Source: DAOUAT01 sp964551735 (lineage in GTDB: Bacteria > Chloroflexota > Anaerolineae > CG2-30-64-16). From it: a DNA stretch of 44,200 nucleotides. The stretch is from the NCBI GenBank assembly GCA_964551735.1, contig CAZKEF010000045.1, forward strand, positions 1 to 44,200. Direction: 5' to 3'. The notes beneath the pieces were generated by a model that saw only the letters and a program-made list of their open reading frames with translations, had not been told where the DNA came from and ran no database searches. Of the stretch, positions 30,725 through 37,624 are shown one piece after another (position 1 is the first letter of the stretch; the number at the start of each line of letters is the position of its first letter). A program made the translations under genes and the position numbers.

Positions 30725-31477
30725 TTACTGCGCAGTAAACACCCCGTACAGGTTTAAGTTCCCCTCATGGCCATCCGCGTGAAACAGCGTGCTGGGCGTT
30801 AATCCAGCTTCACCTGTCAGTGAAGCCAGCTCAGCCTCCGGGATGAACGCGCAATAGCGGCGCCCTGCTGCGGCCTGGCCCCAGGCCACCAGGTAATCGC
30901 CCGGCTCCACATCTTTCTCGCTTAACCCCACTGTGGCCCAAGGCAGCACCCGCTTGCGTAACCGGGGCGACGTCATGAACTGCCAGGTGGACAAGATCAG
31001 GCGTCCGTCTGCGGGCAGCAGTCGCGCACACTGTGCAAGAAACTGCACGCGGTTGGCCCGTCCGGGGATGTGGTGCAACACGGCCAGGCAGACGATGGCC
31101 TCCGGCGTAGGAATTTGCAGATCATCCTGGAATCGAGGCTTTAGCCGGCTCGCGGCATCCCGCGGCCAATCGTTCGCCAGCAGGTCCGCCAGCACGAACC
31201 GGGCATTGGGCAACGCCAGCGCCTCCGCCGCGGCCAGCAGGCCAGTGCTGCTGTCAACGCCCACGTAGGCCCCGAGCCAACCCGCAGCGCGCAGGAATGC
31301 CAGCAGGCGGCCGTTGCCGCACCCCACATCCAGCACGTTGGCTGCTGGGCTGAGATAGGGTAAAATACGCATGAAGCCGGGGGGCCAGCCGCGACGGGTG
31401 GCCGCGAAATCCCCGGCAAAGCTTGCATAAAAGGCCCGGTTCAGGTCGAACAGGGCATGATAGGTCTCAGTTCGCAT
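30725..31477 (-). CDS. Trm9/ALKBH8-like class I methyltransferase
   Basis: This 250-residue methyltransferase has motif I VLDVGCGNGRLLAFLR, the acidic VGVDSS and the CLAVLHHIPG post-region. Its C-terminal GDYLVAWG and RRYCAFIPEAELASL resemble the VPW and RYYHVF-EL segments of Trm9/ALKBH8, which methylate carboxymethyl-uridine at tRNA wobble positions. The resemblance is read by eye. The divergent neighbour is Elp3, which makes that very carboxymethyl group. Its ATG (31477-31475) overlaps the Elp3 ATG in CATG. The frame is open to 31642, but that part is antisense to Elp3. Residues about 110-116 come from a half repeat. Confidence 0.8.
   Translation of the reverse strand: MRTETYHALFDLNRAFYASFAGDFAATRRGWPPGFMRILPYLSPAANVLDVGCGNGRLLAFLRAAGWLGAYVGVDSSTGLLAAAEALALPNARFVLADLLANDWPRDAASRLKPRFQDDLQIPTPEAIVCLAVLHHIPGRANRVQFLAQCARLLPADGRLILSTWQFMTSPRLRKRVLPWATVGLSEKDVEPGDYLVAWGQAAAGRRYCAFIPEAELASLTGEAGLTPSTLFHADGHEGNLNLYGVFTAQ
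31129..31150. repeat. Half copy C of the palindromic element, inside the Trm9-like gene
   Basis: GGAATCGAGGCTTTAGCCGG and two further bases match one arm of the element at 14757, 25688 and 32166. The facing arm is absent. It is translated on the minus strand as SRLKPRF within the methyltransferase. Confidence 0.75.
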
Positions 31478-33326
31478 GGTTGACACACAGTCCGGGCCCG
31501 CGTGGCGGCCGCGCGGCCATGATTTTGACGTTGCCCAGCATCGCGACGCGCTGTTGGCCATCTTGGCCGCAGTGCGCGCCGCGGCCGATTGGGATGCCGA
31601 TGCGCTGCCGCGCATCTTAGCACAGCACCCGCGTGGTGGCAAAGGCGCGGCTGCCGGGCCCGAAGGCAGCTACTTCGCCAAGATCGAGCTGGTGGCAGCC
31701 TACCGCCAACTCACGGCCGCGGGCGAGCTGCCGTTCGAGCGCCACGTGCTGCGCCGCCTCCAGATGAAGCCGATCCGCACCTCGTCCGGCGTCGCGCCCG
31801 TGACGGTGCTGACCGAGCCGGCCGGCTGCCCCGGCCGCTGCGTGTTCTGCCCTGACGCGGAAGGCATGCCCAAGAGCTACCTGCCCGACGAGCCGGGCGC
31901 GCGGCGGGCCGCGCAGTGCGGCTTCGATCCTTATTTGCAGGTGCGCACGCGGCTGGCGACGTTCAAGGCCATGGGCCACACCGCCGACAAGGTGGAACTG
32001 CTGATCCTCGGTGGCACTTGGAGCGCGTATTCCAAGCAATATCGGGAGTGGTTCGTCCTGCGTTGCCTGGAAGCGATGAACGAACATGACGCGCAGGCGC
32101 TTTCAGAAGAGGAGCTACGATATGGCCTGCGCCCAGAGGCGCCCTTCGTTTCAGGAGCAAGCCTGGGAAACGAGACTTCAGGCGGTTTAGGTGTGTACAG
32201 CGAGCAACCGGCTAAAGCCTCGATTCCAGTGTCCCACCCCGAAACGGCAACGTCTTTGAACCTGCTGGCCGCGGCTCAAGCACGCAACGAGACCGCGGCG
32301 CACCGCAACGTTGGCCTAGTGATCGAGACGCGCCCTGACTGGGTGACGCCGGCCGAGGTCGCGCACCTGCGCCGCTTGGGAGTCACCAAGGTGCAGCTCG
32401 GTGTGCAGAGCCTGGATGATCGGCTGCTGGCGCTGAACCAGCGCGGACACGACGTGGAGACCACACGCCGCGCGGTCCGCCGGTTGCGCGCCGCCGGCTT
32501 CAAGTTGCATCTGCACTGGATGCCCAACCTGCTGGGTGCGACCCCGGAATCGGATCGGGTCGATTTTGCGCGGCTGTGGGCCGACCCAGCCCTGCGCCCT
32601 GACGAACTCAAGATCTACCCCTGTTCCATCATCGAGGGCACCGAGCTCTACGGCCGCTGGCTGGCGGGTGAGTATCATCCCTACACTGACGACGAGCTGA
32701 TCGCCCTGGTGGCCGACTGCAAGACCACCATCCCGGCCTATTGCCGTGTCAACCGCGTCTTCCGCGACATTCCGGCCGACGACATCGTGGCCGGCAGCAA
32801 GCGCTCAAACCTGCGACAACTGGTGCACCAACATCTGGCCGCCACCGGCCGCCGTTGCCGCTGCATCCGTTGCCGCGAGGTGCGCGGCGCGCCCGTGGCC
32901 GAGGCAGCCCTGCGGGCCGTGATGCACACCTACGACACGGACACGACCCGCGAGCAGTTTTTGAGTTACGAGACCGGCGAAGGCCATCTGGCCGGTTTCC
33001 TGCGGCTATCCTTACCCCTGTCACCGGACGGTCCTGCCCCCGAGACCGGCGAGATCTGGCGGGTGCTGCCGGAGCTGGCCGGCGCAGCCCTGATCCGCGA
33101 GGTGCACGTCTACGGCCCAGCGCTGGGCATCGGCTCAGAGAGCACAGGAGAAGCGCAACACCTGGGCCTGGGGCGCCGGCTGATCGCCGAGGCCAGGGCG
33201 CAGGCCCGCGCCGCGGGGTTCGCGCGCCTGGCTGTAATCTCGGCCATCGGGACCAGGCGCTATTATGAAGCGTTAGGGTTCAGCCGGGGCCAGGACTATA
33301 TGATCGCCACACTGGCCGGCCCATAA
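31476..33326 (+). CDS. elp3: tRNA uridine(34) carboxymethyl-forming radical SAM/GNAT enzyme Elp3
   Basis: This 616-residue enzyme has the radical SAM cluster at Cys118, Cys122 and Cys125 (GCPGRCVFCPD), AQCGFDPYLQVRTRL, the VGLVIETRPDW segment, HWMPNLLGATPESD, the RVFRDIPADDIVAG region, a metal-binding RRCRCIRCREVRG and a C-terminal GNAT domain ending TRRYYEALGFSRGQDY. It should carboxymethylate U34 of tRNA using acetyl-CoA. Chloroflexota are known to carry single-protein Elp3. Residues about 231-251 are encoded by a palindromic repeat inserted in frame just before the conserved RNETAAHR. Its ATG overlaps that of the divergent methyltransferase, and there is no Shine-Dalgarno. Confidence 0.93.
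   Translation: MVDTQSGPAWRPRGHDFDVAQHRDALLAILAAVRAAADWDADALPRILAQHPRGGKGAAAGPEGSYFAKIELVAAYRQLTAAGELPFERHVLRRLQMKPIRTSSGVAPVTVLTEPAGCPGRCVFCPDAEGMPKSYLPDEPGARRAAQCGFDPYLQVRTRLATFKAMGHTADKVELLILGGTWSAYSKQYREWFVLRCLEAMNEHDAQALSEEELRYGLRPEAPFVSGASLGNETSGGLGVYSEQPAKASIPVSHPETATSLNLLAAAQARNETAAHRNVGLVIETRPDWVTPAEVAHLRRLGVTKVQLGVQSLDDRLLALNQRGHDVETTRRAVRRLRAAGFKLHLHWMPNLLGATPESDRVDFARLWADPALRPDELKIYPCSIIEGTELYGRWLAGEYHPYTDDELIALVADCKTTIPAYCRVNRVFRDIPADDIVAGSKRSNLRQLVHQHLAATGRRCRCIRCREVRGAPVAEAALRAVMHTYDTDTTREQFLSYETGEGHLAGFLRLSLPLSPDGPAPETGEIWRVLPELAGAALIREVHVYGPALGIGSESTGEAQHLGLGRRLIAEARAQARAAGFARLAVISAIGTRRYYEALGFSRGQDYMIATLAGP
32166..32227. repeat. Palindromic dispersed element, copy E (62 bp), inside elp3
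   Basis: Arms of 22 bp at 32166-32187 and 32206-32227 flank an 18-bp centre. It lies wholly in the elp3 frame without stop codons and adds about 21 residues (TSGGLGVYSEQPAKASIPV region) between the radical SAM strand region and RNETAAHR. Confidence 0.85.
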
Positions 33327-33339
33327 CTTTGGAATTACT

Positions 33340-33367
33340 TTGGCGTCTGTCTTTTTTGTGCTATACT
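33340..33367 (+). promoter_or_regulatory. Promoter of the selenoprotein operon
   Basis: TTGGCG at 33340-33345 (4/6) and TATACT at 33362-33367 (5/6) are 16 bp apart. The leader is about 45 nt and contains AAAGGAGA before ATG 33421. Confidence 0.7.
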
Positions 33368-33420
33368 TGTATACGAGTCACAACGTTGACTTGTACGTGA
33401 TTTCCGGGAAAGGAGACCTT

Positions 33421-33636
33421 ATGTGCTCAATCTTTCGCTTTCTTAGTGGTCTTGCGCTGGGTGCGCTGGTAGGCGGCGCAGTGGGGTTGCTGTTGGCGCC
33501 GAAATCCGGGGAAGAGTTGCAGCGCACCGTGCGCGAGCATGCGCAGCAGGTGATCGACGAAGGTCGCCGTGCGGCTGCAGAGCGCCGCGCTGAACTGGAA
33601 GCGCAATTCGCGCAGGCCAAGCAGCCGCCGCACTGA
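33421..33636 (+). CDS. YtxH domain protein
   Basis: This 71-residue protein has an N-terminal glycine-rich hydrophobic helix (FLSGLALGALVGGAVGLLLA), then PKSGEELQRTVREHAQQV and a charged amphipathic helix rich in Ala, Glu and Arg. This is the YtxH pattern of small membrane-anchored coiled-coil proteins, often stress-related, with unknown biochemical role. AAAGGAGA at 33410-33417 fixes ATG 33421; the longer frame from 33340 crosses the promoter. It is the first gene of the seven-gene operon and lies 13 nt before the GrdB-like selenoprotein gene. Confidence 0.8.
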   Translation: MCSIFRFLSGLALGALVGGAVGLLLAPKSGEELQRTVREHAQQVIDEGRRAAAERRAELEAQFAQAKQPPH

Positions 33637-33649
33637 GAGGTGCTGACGT

Positions 33650-34405
33650 ATGCTCACCAGTAAACTGGAAGCAGCCCAGGCGCGCATCCGCCAACAGCTG
33701 TATCCCGGCTTTGCCTGGATACAGAACCAGGATGCGCCGTGGACACCCTTCGCCAAGCCGCTGCACGAGGCGACGGTGGCGCTGATCAGCACGTGCGGTC
33801 TGTATCGCCAGGACACCCAGACGCCGTTTGACGCCTGGAACGACCTGGGCGACCCTTCATTTCGCGAGATCCATGTGGACACGCCGGCCGATCGCCTGAC
33901 GATTGCCCACACGCACTACAACCATCAATACGTGGCGGCCGACAGCAACGTGGCGTTGCCCATCAAACATCTTAATCAGCTTGTGGCCGAGGGTGTCATC
34001 GGCCGGTTGCACCCGTGGACCTACAGCTTCATGGGCTATTTGCCCGAGTCCCGGCAACTTGTGGCAGAAACGGCGTCCCTGGTCGCCCGCCGCCTGCACG
34101 ACGAAGGGGTGGACGCCGCCCTGCTGACACCATGTTGACCCATCTGTCAACAGTCCGTGGGACTGATCGCCAGGGTGCTGGAGGATCACGGCATTGCGAC
34201 CGTGTGTGTAGTCATGAATCGCGAAATCGTGGAGAGCGTCAAGGCCCCACGTGCATTATTCGTTCGTTTCCCCTACGGCGCGCCGCTGGGACCTGCAGGC
34301 GATATCATGACCCAACATTCAGTCATACGGGCGGCGTTGGATGTGTTGGTAAGCACCGAACGCCCCGGGGTCATCGTTGAGGCCGATATCGAATGGCCGA
34401 ACTAG
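33650..34405 (+). CDS. GrdB/PrdB-like selenoprotein with in-frame TGA (selenocysteine)
   Basis: This gene reads as one 251-residue protein if TGA at 34136-34138 (codon 163) is selenocysteine. Before the TGA it has HTHYNHQYVAADSNVALPIK, VIGRLHPWTYSFMGYLPES and DEGVDAALLTPC; after it PICQQSVGLIARVLEDHGIA, APRALFVRFPYGAPLGP and a C-terminal AALDVLVSTERPG. These match the glycine/sarcosine/betaine reductase selenoprotein B-like family of about 250 residues, whose active site lies in exactly this LTP-x-C/U-P-x-C place. UPIC forms a UxxC redox pair with Cys166. AGAGGTG supports ATG 33650. The reductase substrate is unknown; full glycine reductase partners are not in the window. A truncated pseudogene is the alternative but unlikely. 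Confidence 0.85.
34136..34165 (+). promoter_or_regulatory. Sec TGA codon and candidate bacterial SECIS hairpin (GrdB-like gene)
   Basis: After TGA 34136-34138 comes an 18-nt spacer-plus-stem and a hairpin: CAGTCC (34151-34156), loop GTG (34157-34159), GGACTG (34160-34165), a perfect 6-bp stem. The apical loop begins with G at position 19 after the TGA, within the distance known for bacterial SECIS elements. Confidence 0.7.
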
Positions 34406-34429
34406 AGTTCGGAAAGGACGTATCCTAAC

Positions 34430-34684
34430 ATGCACATCACTATCGAATTCTGTGTCGCCTGAAACTACGCGCCACGAGCCGCCGGTCTGGCGGAAGCATT
34501 GGTCTCGGCGTTCCGACCGATTATTGGCAGGGGACACCCTATCGAAGCCATCACCCTGCTGCCGTCGGGTAACGGCCGTTTTGAGGTAACCGTGGATGAT
34601 GAGCTGATCTATTCAAAGGCAGCAACAGGCCAGCACACCACCAACCAGTACATCATCGCGCGCGTCAAAGAAAGGCTCAAGTAA
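34430..34684 (+). CDS. SelW-like Rdx-family selenoprotein with in-frame TGA (selenocysteine)
   Basis: This 84-residue protein reads through TGA at 34460-34462 (codon 11). The N-terminus ITIEFCVA-U-NYAPRAAGL has the CxxU redox motif of selenoprotein W/T/H (Rdx) proteins, and GRFEVTVDDELIYSKAATGQ is the family's second half. Length, motif spacing and the conserved Tyr-Pro-Arg after the motif all fit. Standard gene finders would call only the part from 34499 or miss the gene. AAAGGA at 34413-34418 supports ATG 34430. Such proteins are thioredoxin-fold, glutathione- or thiol-linked redox proteins. It sits 24 nt after the GrdB-like gene and 14 nt before the next. Confidence 0.9.
34460..34493 (+). 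promoter_or_regulatory. Sec TGA codon and candidate bacterial SECIS hairpin (SelW-like gene)
   Basis: TGA at 34460-34462 is followed by CCGCC (34479-34483), loop GGTCT (34484-34488) and GGCGG (34489-34493). The loop sequence GGUCU is the same as the SelB-binding core of the E. coli fdhF SECIS, and it starts 22 nt after the TGA, close to the fdhF distance. Confidence 0.82.
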
Positions 34685-34698
34685 GGCCGGTCAGTTAC

Positions 34699-36039
34699 AT
34701 GGACCTCTCCCTCCTGTTCACCATCCTGCTGATCTTCGCATTCACCCTGCTCGGCGCTTATGTGCGCTCCAGGGTGACAGACCGCTGCTTGAAGTCGTGG
34801 AATCAGTTCCACGTGACGGTGGAGTTCACCGACGGAAAACTGGTGTGGGGGGTGATGCGGTTGGAGCCAACCGGCATGGAGCTGTCTTACCTGGATAGCG
34901 TCCAGGACGATAAACACATCGAAACCACCTATCTGTTGTACAACAGCGATTACAGCAACATCCAGGCGTTGTACCGGTACGAGGATAGCTTGTCGGAATG
35001 GGGCAAGCGTAAACGGGCCGGAGACGTTCAGGCCTCGTTCCATCCCGGCCCGTTCCGGCGCTTCCGCCGTGCCGCCCGCAACTTCTTGAGCACAGCCACC
35101 GACTCGCTCAACGAGGTTTTCGGTATCGTGCTGGGCCGGGTCACGAAGACCGGCGGTCGGTACATCGCCGCCGACGGCAGCAGTGCGTTGAAAAACTTGG
35201 GCGGTAAGGTGCTGGGCAGCGTGGGCGGCGTCCACGATCCGTTGCTGGAACATTATATTGGCCGCCGCGTCGTGGTCGAGGTGTTGGAAGGCGAGGAGGT
35301 TCACGAACACGTCGGCATCTTCAAGGACTACTCTGCCGATTTTCTGGAGATTCTCAACGTCCAATACCCGCAACCGCAGGCACTGATGCTTACTCCTCAG
35401 GCGTTGGTGCAGTTGGAGCGGCTTGACGCGCTGTTGGATGACGATGTGCTGCGCGTCACCAACAACGACATCTGGCCCATCCTGGTGCGTTCGTTGGAAT
35501 GCTCCGGCAACGAGCGGTTAATCAACGCTATCGTGGACGGCGGCGAGACCATCGCCCTGCATGTTAACCCAGATGAAGTTGGCGAGGCGCGCTTGCACGT
35601 GCAGATTGTGCGTGAGTTGGACATGATCGTGCCGCGCACGCGCGCAGTGGTGCGCCATCGCGCCGAAACCGCCAGCAGCGACAAGCTAGCCAACCTGCTG
35701 TTTGACGTCGTGTTTGACGTCGGTGAACTGCTCGACAGCGAAGGCAAAGTCACTGAGCAGGAACTTCGCTTGCGCCAGGAGTTGCTCCGCCAACCGGATA
35801 ATGGCCTTGCTGCAGCCAACCTGGGCTGCTTGCTGATCCAGCGCAATGCATTGGTTGAAGCCGAGCAGTGGCTGCGGCGGGCACTGCAGGTCGAGTACTC
35901 GCTCCCCGACGGCGGCCGCCGGGTGCGCATGGAGCTGCGCGAGTTGGAGCGCCGGCGACTGGCACGCAGCCACCGTCCGGCCGCGGCCTCTATCGTAAAA
36001 CCTGTCACCCCGCCGGTTGACGATGGATCCCATATCTAG
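34699..36039 (+). CDS. Membrane-anchored protein of unknown function with C-terminal TPR-like helices
   Basis: This 446-residue protein is not recognised. It has one N-terminal membrane helix (LLFTILLIFAFTLLGAYVRS), then a beta-rich region (FHVTVEFTDGKLVWGVMRLE), a basic segment with FRRFRRAARNFLS, further beta segments (IGRRVVVEVLEGEEVHEHVG, with SM-like turns) and a C-terminal helical part with one TPR-like unit (NGLAAANLGCLLIQRNALVE). The bulk is likely cytosolic. It lies 14 nt after the SelW-like gene and 21 nt before the PrsW-like gene inside the operon. Its role may be to organise the selenoproteins at the membrane, which is speculation. Confidence 0.65.
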   Translation: MDLSLLFTILLIFAFTLLGAYVRSRVTDRCLKSWNQFHVTVEFTDGKLVWGVMRLEPTGMELSYLDSVQDDKHIETTYLLYNSDYSNIQALYRYEDSLSEWGKRKRAGDVQASFHPGPFRRFRRAARNFLSTATDSLNEVFGIVLGRVTKTGGRYIAADGSSALKNLGGKVLGSVGGVHDPLLEHYIGRRVVVEVLEGEEVHEHVGIFKDYSADFLEILNVQYPQPQALMLTPQALVQLERLDALLDDDVLRVTNNDIWPILVRSLECSGNERLINAIVDGGETIALHVNPDEVGEARLHVQIVRELDMIVPRTRAVVRHRAETASSDKLANLLFDVVFDVGELLDSEGKVTEQELRLRQELLRQPDNGLAAANLGCLLIQRNALVEAEQWLRRALQVEYSLPDGGRRVRMELRELERRRLARSHRPAAASIVKPVTPPVDDGSHI

Positions 36040-36060
36040 TTTCCAAAGGAGTTCTGCCAC

Positions 36061-36987
36061 ATGACCAACCCCATCTGCTGTGTCTGTCAAACCCCCATCG
36101 AGGGGCCGGCCAAGACGCTGGGGGGCCGCGCTTATTGTGCGCGCCACTATGCGCGGGTCGGCCGCAACCGGCGGGGGATGTGGGGAGCCACTCTGGCCCT
36201 GATCGCTGGCCTGGTGCTCTTCGTCCTCGCCATTAACGCCTTAGCGCCGAGGTTGGGCGGAAGCCTGAGCGGTACAGGCCTGCTCATCACCAGCCTGCTC
36301 TTGGCCCTGGTCCCTGCGGCCGTCTGGCTGGCAGTTTTTTACCTTCAGGATCGTCTGGAGCCCGAGCCCAAGCAATACCTGCTCGGCGTGTTCATTCTAG
36401 GCGCCTTACTGGCCAGCGCGGTCGGACAGCCACTGATCAATGGGGTGTTTCGCGTCAACGAATGGGCCAGCGGTAGCCTGGCGCTGAAGCTGGTGGCCGG
36501 CGTGTGTATCGTGGGGATCATCCAGGAATTCCTGAAGTATGCGGCTGTGCGCTACAGCGTCTTCGGTAGCCAGGAATACGACGAGCGCATTGATGGCATC
36601 ATCTACGGCGCGGCGGCCGGGCTGGGCTACGCGACCATGCTCAACATCGCGTACGTCATCGGCAACGGCGGGGTGGACCTGGGGGTCGGTGCTGTGCGGG
36701 TGGCCGTGACCGCCCTGGCGCATGCCAGCTTCTCGGGCGTCACCGGCTTCTTCCTAGGCCGCGCCAAGTTCGAGAACCGGGGGCCGTTCTGGTTGCCCGT
36801 GGGGCTGGCGCTGGCCGCGTTGCTCAACGGCGTGGTGACCGCGGCCATCGGCGAGATCTCGCGCTCTGGGCTGCGGGTGACGCCCATTAACGGCCTGATC
36901 TTGGCGGCGGTCCTCGCGGCTGCGACCTTCATCGTGCTGTTTGCGATTATCCAACGCAGCAACCGGGCCGCCCTGGCCAAGGCGTGA
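36061..36987 (+). CDS. PrsW-like intramembrane protein with N-terminal zinc finger and altered active site
   Basis: This 308-residue protein has a four-cysteine/His N-terminal segment (CCVCQTPIEGPAKTLGGRAY then CARH) and about eight membrane helices. FYLQDRLEPEPKQYLLGVFI and the HASFSG motif are typical of PrsW metalloproteases. The EExxK motif reads IIQEFLKY (Gln for the first Glu), and the second motif reads GYATMLNIAYV, without the usual Glu-Asn. The protease activity is therefore doubtful; it may be a non-catalytic relative. AAAGGAG precedes ATG 36061. It is the fifth gene of the operon. Confidence 0.75.
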   Translation: MTNPICCVCQTPIEGPAKTLGGRAYCARHYARVGRNRRGMWGATLALIAGLVLFVLAINALAPRLGGSLSGTGLLITSLLLALVPAAVWLAVFYLQDRLEPEPKQYLLGVFILGALLASAVGQPLINGVFRVNEWASGSLALKLVAGVCIVGIIQEFLKYAAVRYSVFGSQEYDERIDGIIYGAAAGLGYATMLNIAYVIGNGGVDLGVGAVRVAVTALAHASFSGVTGFFLGRAKFENRGPFWLPVGLALAALLNGVVTAAIGEISRSGLRVTPINGLILAAVLAAATFIVLFAIIQRSNRAALAKA

Positions 36988-37001
36988 AGGGAGATGAGAC
37001 G

Positions 37002-37613
37002 ATGACGACTGATGCACTCAAAGGCTTCCGCCGGTTCGCCGCGCGGGCGGAGGAGCCGGAATGGCTGGTGTGGCTGCTGGTGGCCGTGATGCTGGCCGTG
37101 GGCCTGGGCGCCCGCGCGATCGTGGTGGGGCAGCGGGAGACCTTCCAACAAGATAACATGTCACTGCGCTACCCGGCCGATTGGTCTGTCTTGCCGGCCG
37201 AAGGCGATTTCGACATCCTGACCGTGGGCGAGGGGATGGAGGCGGGCCTCTTCCCGGCCCGTGTCCGCGTGCAGCAGATGCCCGTCACTGAGGTCAGCAC
37301 CTCAGCCCAGACCCTGGGCGACCTGGCCTTGAAATGGAGCAACCAGCAGAGCGAGGCGTTGCTGGGCTACAAGGTGTTCACCATCGAACCGACCACGGTC
37401 GCGGGGCAGGAGGCTGTCAAGCTGGATTTCGCTTACGTAGCCGAGCCGGCCATGAGCACGCCCAACAGCATCCCGCTGGTCGCACGCGGGGAAGATATCC
37501 TGCTGCGCCAGGGCGATCGGGTCACGGTGATCAGCCTGGTGGCCGGCACAGAGGATTTCGACCGGCAGGTCGCGACGCTGCGCCGGATTCTCAGCTCGCT
37601 GGTGTTGAAGTAG
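37002..37613 (+). CDS. Membrane-anchored PsbP/DcrB-like protein
   Basis: This 203-residue protein has a short cytosolic N-terminus, one membrane helix (WLVWLLVAVMLAVGLGARAI) and an outer beta domain beginning SLRYPADWSVLPA and ending DFDRQVATLRRILSSL. This pattern is typical of PsbP/DcrB-like or similar small exported domains of unknown function. The start ATG 37002 is fixed by GGGAG upstream. It lies 14 nt after the PrsW-like gene and 11 nt before the protease gene, so it belongs to the same transcript. It may bind a ligand or partner outside the membrane. Confidence 0.68.
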   Translation: MTTDALKGFRRFAARAEEPEWLVWLLVAVMLAVGLGARAIVVGQRETFQQDNMSLRYPADWSVLPAEGDFDILTVGEGMEAGLFPARVRVQQMPVTEVSTSAQTLGDLALKWSNQQSEALLGYKVFTIEPTTVAGQEAVKLDFAYVAEPAMSTPNSIPLVARGEDILLRQGDRVTVISLVAGTEDFDRQVATLRRILSSLVLK

Positions 37614-37624
37614 AGGAGCCGACG

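Noticed and set aside
31478..31642. N-terminal extension of the Trm9-like gene to 31642
   Set aside because: The added residues are antisense to elp3 and low in complexity; the domain starts right after ATG 31477.
14757..32227. Insertion sequence or transposon
   Set aside because: The dispersed elements are 22-100 bp with no coding capacity; no transposase gene is in the window.
34157..34405. A separate small gene with GTG start after the 33650 frame
   Set aside because: It is in the same frame as 33650-34138 across a single TGA and completes one known family, so it is the second part of a selenoprotein.
34136..34462. TGA reassigned to Trp or Gly
   Set aside because: TGA serves as an ordinary stop for several clear genes here, such as the kinase (5080) and the dehydrogenase (10828).
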